From Nakamurella multipartita DSM 44233 (GTDB taxonomy: Bacteria > Actinomycetota > Actinomycetes > Mycobacteriales > Nakamurellaceae), in the NCBI RefSeq assembly GCF_000024365.1, contig NC_013235.1:1612001-1676000 (forward strand): DNA of 64,000 nucleotides. Direction: 5' to 3'. The position numbers were made by a program, and so were the translations under genes. Within the stretch, counting starts at the first letter, position 1. Every line of letters starts with the position of its first letter. The notes below the pieces were generated by a model. That model was not told the origin of the DNA. It made no database searches and worked only from the letters and a program-made list of their open reading frames with translations. Positions 59,356-64,000 of the stretch are shown here, in pieces.

Positions 59356-60900
59356 TCAGGGTAACGTGAAGTCATTGAAGGTATAGCCAAACCGGGTTCC
59401 ATCCGATCCCTCACACGCTGCAAGAACGTGGAACAATGGGTCGGGGGTTACAGGTGCAGTGATTGATACTGGAGACCAGTTTCCGCCGCCCATGAGCGTG
59501 GCAGGAACGGTCTTAGTGAGCTTGCCGGTGTGATCTTTTGTCGAGTAGACGAATACTGCGACCGCCACGCTGTTGGTGGGTATTGGACACGGTGCGGCGG
59601 GAGATACCTCAAACGTGTAGTTGATCTCGTCGGTCGCAACCGATGTCCTGAGCGCTAGACCGTTGGTGAATGCGTAAGGAAACAGGTTGGAGCGGTACGT
59701 CACGCTATACGACGAATCCCGACATTCGAAGTAGAGGTTGCCTTGCTCAGCTGGCCAGACTCCCAGTCCCGTAGTGGGATCAGTCACGAGATTCTGGGCT
59801 GGTGGATATCCTTTGAAGTTTCCGTTCCAGCCCGATGTTTGAATAGCGAAGGTCCCATCTGCGTTGATAGGAAGGTCCGGACTTCTATAGTCACCGTTGG
59901 CCAGGTGAATGCCCGCGGAACTAGAGCCAGCCGGACAGCTGGAACTAACTACAGGCTGGGTTCCAAACGGCGACGGGCCAGACGGATTGATTGCGATGGC
60001 TTTCGGCGTGAACGGCCGGACGCTAAGCATGCTGGAAAGCCATTTTATCGCCTTCGAGTTGCCCAAGAGTTTGTAGTTGTCGTGCGGCGTCGGCTGGCCA
60101 GTAATGAAAGCGGCAAGGCCCAGCACTCCTGCCGCGATTGGCTGACACATTGGGTCCTGAGGTATGCAGTAATCGTAGGCCCGGCTAGCGAAGGCCGCCG
60201 GTAGCGGACGCGCGACGGCGTTGACTCCTGCGAGGTTCTTCAGGAAGGCCGACACTGCTAATGAGGCAGGAGTTCCATGCGCAGCGAGAAGCCCGGCGAG
60301 GTACCCGGCTACGGGGAGGGTGAGGATACCGTTGCCAGTCTTGCCCCCGTAGGAGTACGACTTCGAAGCATTGTAGAGTGGGTCGCCGATCAGATATACA
60401 GCCTTAATGGCTTGCTTTTGCTGCTGATTTGTCAGCTGGCTAAGGGCTGTCGTAATAACGAGAGCGCCCTGCGAGTAGCCCATTAGCACGATCTGTGGAC
60501 TCGGGTTACAGGAGCGTTCGAGAACGACCTGGATCTGACGCACTGTGTCGGCCACCCCGTCACGAATACTCTTGGTCATGTCACCGGTGGCCGCTGACGC
60601 GACAGAGACGGCCGGGTAGTCCACTGGCGAAAGTTCAACGCGTGCGGCCAGCTGCGTTCTCCACGGCTGGTAGATATTCTTGTAAAGCGATTCGCCGATT
60701 CCGTAAAACTGATCGGGCCCTGCGCCCTTTACCGAACTGGGCGGTTCGGCCGACCCTCTTGCGCCGATCACCACGACATCGGGGCAGCTTGCCGCCGATG
60801 CTGGCGTGGCTACCAACACCGTCACCATCGAGGCGATGAGTGTCAGGATTGCTGTGACAGCAACCGGCCGGTTTTGCGCTTGCCTCGACCGTCGGTGCAT
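59356..60900 (-). CDS. Secreted cutinase-family alpha/beta hydrolase with C-terminal extension
   Basis: This 514-aa secreted protein has a signal peptide (residues 1-36, ending TPASAAS). The cutinase-like domain (37-290) begins CPDVVVIGARGSAEPP, with the nucleophile elbow GYSQG and the Asp region YLIGDPLYN. A His follows in PTPHDNYKL, completing a plausible catalytic triad. Paired cysteines (YDYCIPQDPMCQP) fit the family. The last 170 residues are a separate region of unknown fold with further cysteines. Likely substrates are esters of lipids or polyesters. It is convergent with the DUF3800-like gene and has AT-richer codons than core genes. Confidence 0.83.
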   Translation of the reverse strand: MHRRSRQAQNRPVAVTAILTLIASMVTVLVATPASAASCPDVVVIGARGSAEPPSSVKGAGPDQFYGIGESLYKNIYQPWRTQLAARVELSPVDYPAVSVASAATGDMTKSIRDGVADTVRQIQVVLERSCNPSPQIVLMGYSQGALVITTALSQLTNQQQKQAIKAVYLIGDPLYNASKSYSYGGKTGNGILTLPVAGYLAGLLAAHGTPASLAVSAFLKNLAGVNAVARPLPAAFASRAYDYCIPQDPMCQPIAAGVLGLAAFITGQPTPHDNYKLLGNSKAIKWLSSMLSVRPFTPKAIAINPSGPSPFGTQPVVSSSCPAGSSSAGIHLANGDYRSPDLPINADGTFAIQTSGWNGNFKGYPPAQNLVTDPTTGLGVWPAEQGNLYFECRDSSYSVTYRSNLFPYAFTNGLALRTSVATDEINYTFEVSPAAPCPIPTNSVAVAVFVYSTKDHTGKLTKTVPATLMGGGNWSPVSITAPVTPDPLFHVLAACEGSDGTRFGYTFNDFTLP

Positions 60901-61021
60901 GTCTGCCCCCTGCGTTGCTCACGAGTTCGGCGGAGCGTTACACGGAGCCGGCACAGCCCGCAACATATGGGGCTGATGGTATAGACGGAGCGAAGAGTAC
61001 AAACGGCGTGTAGCCGAGCGG

Positions 61022-61687
61022 CTATGTTCGGATCGGCTTGTGATCCGCCGGGAGTAGCCCTTCCCCCTTGAGGAACTTCAGCCACGCGTCGGCACACACC
61101 TCGCACAATTCCAGCGCATCGCGCTGGCCGGTGACAGCTCCGGATTGGCTCTCCCACTTGATGCTGGCGACCCCGCTGCTGTCGACGCGCTCGACCCACG
61201 CGGTGATCAAGTCAGGCGGGTTCTTGCTTTTGGACACGCGGATGTTGTGCTTCGAAGTCTGGGCGAATCCGTCGCAGATGCTCAGCTCGGGGTGCGTGCG
61301 GACGAATGTCAGGAGCTGGTCTTCGGTCAACCGCGTCTCATTCGGATGCTCCCAGAGCCAGTCGGCCAGCTCGCGGCAGGTCTTCAGCACGTTCTCTATC
61401 TGGATGCGCAACGCGACGTTGCCTGTGGAGTCGACGCCGTAGAGCTGACGAAGCTCGGCCAGCTGCCACTCGACGTCGATCCACTTCTGCTGCCATGCGC
61501 CCTGCTTGTTGTGGCCGATGCTGACGCTGGCGGTCATGCCCATGAAGGCGAAACCGTCAGCCGCGACTACCTGGATGTTGACGCCTCTGCGTTCACCGCC
61601 GCATGACGGGCACGGTCGGCCGGCGGGCGTCTCGTCGAGGTTCGCCGAGCAATCTGCGCAGGTCGTGGTTGCCGAGGTGGTCGTCAT
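61022..61687 (-). CDS. Hypothetical protein with zinc-ribbon N-terminus
   Basis: This 221-aa protein starts with two CxxC pairs (TCADC at residues 10-13 and PCPSC at 26-29), typical of a zinc ribbon. A third CxxC (LCEVC) lies near residues 193-197. The middle has a beta-rich part (VNIQVVAADGFAFMGMTASV) and a helical part (ELADWLWEHPNETRLTEDQL). I do not recognise the family. The ATG follows GGGAGG at 4-nt spacing, supporting the start. It stands alone in the island, 121 bp from the cutinase-like gene on the same strand. Confidence 0.7.
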   Translation of the reverse strand: MTTTSATTTCADCSANLDETPAGRPCPSCGGERRGVNIQVVAADGFAFMGMTASVSIGHNKQGAWQQKWIDVEWQLAELRQLYGVDSTGNVALRIQIENVLKTCRELADWLWEHPNETRLTEDQLLTFVRTHPELSICDGFAQTSKHNIRVSKSKNPPDLITAWVERVDSSGVASIKWESQSGAVTGQRDALELCEVCADAWLKFLKGEGLLPADHKPIRT

Positions 61688-61976
61688 CGTGCCTCCCGTA
61701 CGTGCAGGTCTGGATGTTGTTGCGCGTCAACCACATGTACATCCGCCGGCCGACGCGTCCAAACCGCCCTGTGCACACCCTGTGGACACCCGGTGGATGG
61801 CGTGCTCAGACTCATCGTCGCGGTCCCCAATGCTTGTGGACGACCTGGGGGAAACCACACGGGTGTAAGTTCGTCTGTGCAGGTCAGAGGCCCTATTTGG
61901 GCTAGTCTGATGTGCATAACTATCCGTGTCCGCTATCGGCGTGTCGCGTCCAGCGTGGCGCAGGCGGTCTACGCCT
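61688..61976. other. Gene-free stretch between zinc-ribbon gene and IS21 remnant
   Basis: This 289-bp stretch presumably contains the promoter of the zinc-ribbon gene. Short overlapping frames on both strands look spurious. No inverted-repeat insertion-sequence end could be assigned. Confidence 0.4.
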
Positions 61977-62198
61977 TCATTCACTGGCGGGTTGCCGGCT
62001 GCGGTAAAAGTCGCCGGTGGTGGTGAGGACGTCGGCGTGGTGCACGAGGCGGCCGATCATGGCGGCGACGTCTTCGTCGTCGGAGAAGATCTCGCTCCAC
62101 CGACCCAAGGACAAATTGTTGGCGACCAGAACCGAGTCCTGCTCGGAGCGGGAGGCGATGAGCTGGACAAACAGGTTCGAAGCGTCTCGGTCGAAAGC
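61977..62198 (-). pseudogene. IS21-family IstB-like ATPase, C-terminal remnant
   Basis: The reading frame encodes about 73 residues matching the C-terminal end of IstB, the transposition helper of IS21 elements: DASNLFVQLIASRSEQDSV, VANNLSLGRWSEIF, and IGRLVHHADVLTTTGDFYR. In intact IstB this end follows Walker A and B motifs, which are absent. Upstream of about 62198 the frame loses homology, so the ATPase core and istA were deleted. It marks the right side of the accessory island. Confidence 0.78.
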
Positions 62199-62336
62199 GC
62201 TCGGGGGCGCCGGCCACCGGTTGACGCTGCGAAGTCGGTCCGGGGTTGACCGGCGGGTCATCCCCATGTCCGATTTTCATCCACAATCCCGGCGACGGTG
62301 ACCTGCGGGGTGAGTTGGACTCCTAGCGTCGGTGTC

Positions 62337-63524
62337 GTGCGTGCCCGTCCTGATCCGCGAGAACGGTTGGCGCCGTTGCGGCGCCGGCCGGTGCCGGCGG
62401 CGGCCTTTCCCGAGCCGACGCCGGCCGTTCCGCCCGCGGCCAAGTCTGAGTCGGCGCCGGCCGCGCCCGAGCCGAAGCCGCCCGAGCCGGCGGCGGTGCG
62501 GCCGGTCCCGGATGCCGGGGCGATCGGCGGGTGGGTGCCGGAAGTCGCCGGCGCGGATGTCGAGGCTCCGTCCGATCCGGGCGGCGGTCAGGGCGAATTC
62601 GACCCCTTGGCCCAGTTCGACGACTTCGACGACTTCGACGATTTTGACGAGTCGGACGAGTTTGGCGAGGTCCACGAGTCCGACGCAGTCGACGAGGAAG
62701 AACTCGACCCGCCGGTGGACGAGCGGGCCGGCGAGATCCCGGCCGAGCCTGAGCCGACCGCCGAGCCGATGCGGCCGCGGGCGCATCGGATCAATGGGCG
62801 GTGGGGGCGGTTCGCCGAGTTGTGGGTGCCTGAGCCGTTGCGCAATTCGCGGGTCGACCCGGGTCGGCGGGGGATGATCGTGCTCGTCCTGGTGGCGGCG
62901 GTCGCCGCGGTGGTGGCCGCGGTCGGGGTGTGGCGGGATCGTCCGGAGCCGCGTCCGGTGGAGACGTCGATGGTCGCCGCGGCCGGGCAGCTGACCGTAT
63001 CGTCCGGCGCCGACGCATCCGGGGCCACCGGCAGTGCTTCGGCGAGCCCGACGCCGGCACCCAGCGAGATCCTGGTGTCGGTGACCGGTCTGGTGGCCAA
63101 CCCGGGGGTGGTGCGGTTGCCGCCGGATGCGCGGGTGGCCGATGCGATCGCCGCGGCCGGGGGGACCGGACCGGGGGCCAACCTGACCGGGATGAACCTG
63201 GCCGCACGGCTGACGGACGGAGACTCGGTGGTGGTCACCGACACCGGCGTCGCGGCCGAGTCGGCATCGGGAGGGGCCGCTGCGGCAGCTGCGGGGTCGG
63301 GCGGCGGATCCGGGGGCCCGGCGGCCGGGGGACTGGTGAACCTGAACACGGCGGACGAGGCCGCCCTGGACACGTTGCCCGGCGTCGGGCCGGTGATGGC
63401 GCAGAACATCATCGCCTGGCGCAGCGAGCACGGGAAGTTCAGCAGCGTCGAGCAACTGCAGGAGATCAGCGGCATCGGGCCGTCCCGCTACGCGCAGATC
63501 TCGGCCCTGGTCACGGTGGGTTGA
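62337..63524 (+). CDS. comEA: ComEA-family DNA-binding competence protein
   Basis: ComEA is a membrane-anchored DNA receptor of the natural-transformation machinery. The product is about 395 aa. It has a long Pro/Glu-rich cytoplasmic N-terminus with an Asp/Phe repeat (FDDFDDFDDFDESDEF), one transmembrane helix (GMIVLVLVAAVAAVVAAVGVW), an SLBB domain (ILVSVTGLVANPGVVRLP) and a C-terminal helix-hairpin-helix domain (LVNLNTADEAALDTLPGVG, then ISGIGPSRYAQIS). The GTG at 62337 starts the RARPDPRERL segment and lies just after a TAGCGT; a GTG at 62298 is an alternative. comEC follows 2 bp after the stop. Confidence 0.9.
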   Translation: MRARPDPRERLAPLRRRPVPAAAFPEPTPAVPPAAKSESAPAAPEPKPPEPAAVRPVPDAGAIGGWVPEVAGADVEAPSDPGGGQGEFDPLAQFDDFDDFDDFDESDEFGEVHESDAVDEEELDPPVDERAGEIPAEPEPTAEPMRPRAHRINGRWGRFAELWVPEPLRNSRVDPGRRGMIVLVLVAAVAAVVAAVGVWRDRPEPRPVETSMVAAAGQLTVSSGADASGATGSASASPTPAPSEILVSVTGLVANPGVVRLPPDARVADAIAAAGGTGPGANLTGMNLAARLTDGDSVVVTDTGVAAESASGGAAAAAAGSGGGSGGPAAGGLVNLNTADEAALDTLPGVGPVMAQNIIAWRSEHGKFSSVEQLQEISGIGPSRYAQISALVTVG

Positions 63525-63525
63525 G

Positions 63526-64000
63526 GTGGCCCGTTCCGGCCGCGACGACGAGAACGCGGCGCCGCCCGACCTGCGGCTGGTGCCCGGCGCCGTCGCGCTC
63601 TGGGTCGGCAGCCTGATCGTGCTGCTGGCCGGAGTTCCGGCCGCCTGGTGGACGGCCGCCGTCGTCCTGCTCGCGGTGCTGGCCGGCCTGGTCGCCCGCC
63701 CGGCCGGCGCGATGGTCTGGCTGCCGGTGGCCGCATTCCTGCTCGCCGGTGCGGCGATCACCGGCCTGCGGCAGGCCGAACGGGCGGCCGACCCGGTCAC
63801 CCTGGCGGCCGACCAGCGGTCCTGGGCGCACCTGACCGGTGCCGTCGGCGGATTCCCCCGGCAGGTGATCGGCGGCTTCGCGGCACCGGGGACGGGTGCC
63901 GCCGGCGATCAGCGGCAGTGGCGGATCCCGCTGACCGTCCGGACGGCCGAGGTGGCCGGTGCCGGATCGACCAGCACCGTCCAGGTGGCGGTGCTGGGCA
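63526..64000 (+). CDS. comEC: ComEC/Rec2-like competence protein, N-terminal part
   Basis: The frame is open from the GTG at 63526 to the window end (158 codons). It shows a basic, hydrophilic start, then hydrophobic helices (LVPGAVALWVGSLIVLLAG, AAVVLLAVLAGLVARPAG, MVWLPVAAFLLAGAAITG) and the beginning of the extracytoplasmic domain (WRIPLTVRTAEVAGAG). This fits ComEC, the DNA-uptake channel, as does its position 2 bp behind comEA. The competence and lactamase-like domains lie outside the window. Confidence 0.82.
   Translation, partial: MARSGRDDENAAPPDLRLVPGAVALWVGSLIVLLAGVPAAWWTAAVVLLAVLAGLVARPAGAMVWLPVAAFLLAGAAITGLRQAERAADPVTLAADQRSWAHLTGAVGGFPRQVIGGFAAPGTGAAGDQRQWRIPLTVRTAEVAGAGSTSTVQVAVLG

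Noticed and set aside
59743-60204. Plus-strand frame of 153 codons inside the cutinase-like gene
   Set aside because: It is antisense to a gene with a signal peptide and catalytic motifs, and its translation has no protein-like pattern.
61780-61830. DnaA-box-like TGTGGACA sequences suggesting a small plasmid origin
   Set aside because: Only one near-match and a partial second one, no AT-rich unwinding region with iterons and no rep gene.

Overview
The window is chromosomal DNA of a very GC-rich actinobacterium. The evidence is heavy G/C third-position use, many GTG starts, ATGA/GTGA stop-start overlaps, a HupB-type HU with a basic Ala/Lys/Thr tail, an IclR (NdgR-type) gene divergent from leuCD, a Nudix plus histidine-phosphatase MutT1 beside ppk, and a class-E-like LASTG sorting signal. 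Gene content and order resemble two blocks known from Mycobacterium tuberculosis, roughly gatA to ung and valS to comEA. Details such as citramalate synthase and an RNase E with an IF2-like N-terminus suggest a Nakamurella/Frankia-type lineage, but I cannot fix the genus.

Layout. 1-2975: gatA (5' end outside the window) and gatB. 3007-6483: a lipoprotein sugar dehydrogenase and two bacterial PH-domain membrane proteins, all on the minus strand. 6569-10405: ilvB-ilvN-ilvC behind a promoter, a leaderless Leu-Leu-Val-Ile leader peptide and a terminator, which together form a branched-chain amino acid attenuator. 10437-11764: two paralogous Pro/Gly/Tyr-rich membrane proteins. 12108-17400: serA, leuB, cimA and an FAH-family hydrolase. 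17401-17735: a repeat-rich intergenic region with two copies of a 61-bp inverted-repeat element. 17736-20350: gltX, a HAD hydrolase, tRNA-Gln(CTG) and tRNA-Glu(CTC). 20420-24217: ndgR divergent from leuCD, then hup. 24371-33453: mutT1-ppk (minus), plsC-gpsA-ddl, DUF3515 and Lrp/AsnC-like proteins, thiL and ung. 33450-37804: MFS transporter, K+ channel, ClC channel and a diverged CobT-like protein. 37985-44668: a small conserved protein, valS-folC-DUF4233-ndk-GNAT-cyclase. 44726-45016: a tiny LASTG-anchored surface protein. 45549-57354: rne, rplU, rpmA, obgE, proB, proA, nadD, rsfS, a phosphoglycerate-mutase-family phosphatase, an ATP-grasp protein and an LLM oxidoreductase. About 57360-62200: a visibly AT-richer accessory island. 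62337-64000: comEA and the start of comEC.

How the genes work together. Branched-chain amino acid supply dominates the first 24 kb: acetohydroxyacid synthase, reductoisomerase, isopropylmalate dehydrogenase and isomerase, and a citramalate route to isoleucine. It appears to be controlled by ribosome-mediated attenuation at ilvB and by the IclR regulator at leuCD. GltX, tRNA-Gln, tRNA-Glu and GatAB together supply Glu-tRNA and, by transamidation, Gln-tRNA. The rne-to-rsfS block couples RNA decay, ribosome proteins and assembly, proline synthesis and NAD synthesis.

The most unusual parts are the AT-richer island (DUF3800-like protein, secreted cutinase-like hydrolase, small SH3/KOW-like protein, two-CxxC protein, IS21 remnant), the 61-bp repeat pair, the ilvB leader, the operator inside the ndgR promoter, a probable ATC start in thiL, and two enzymes (CobT-like and cyclase-family) that lack canonical catalytic or metal residues. 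I see no CRISPR array, rRNA operon or intact mobile element.
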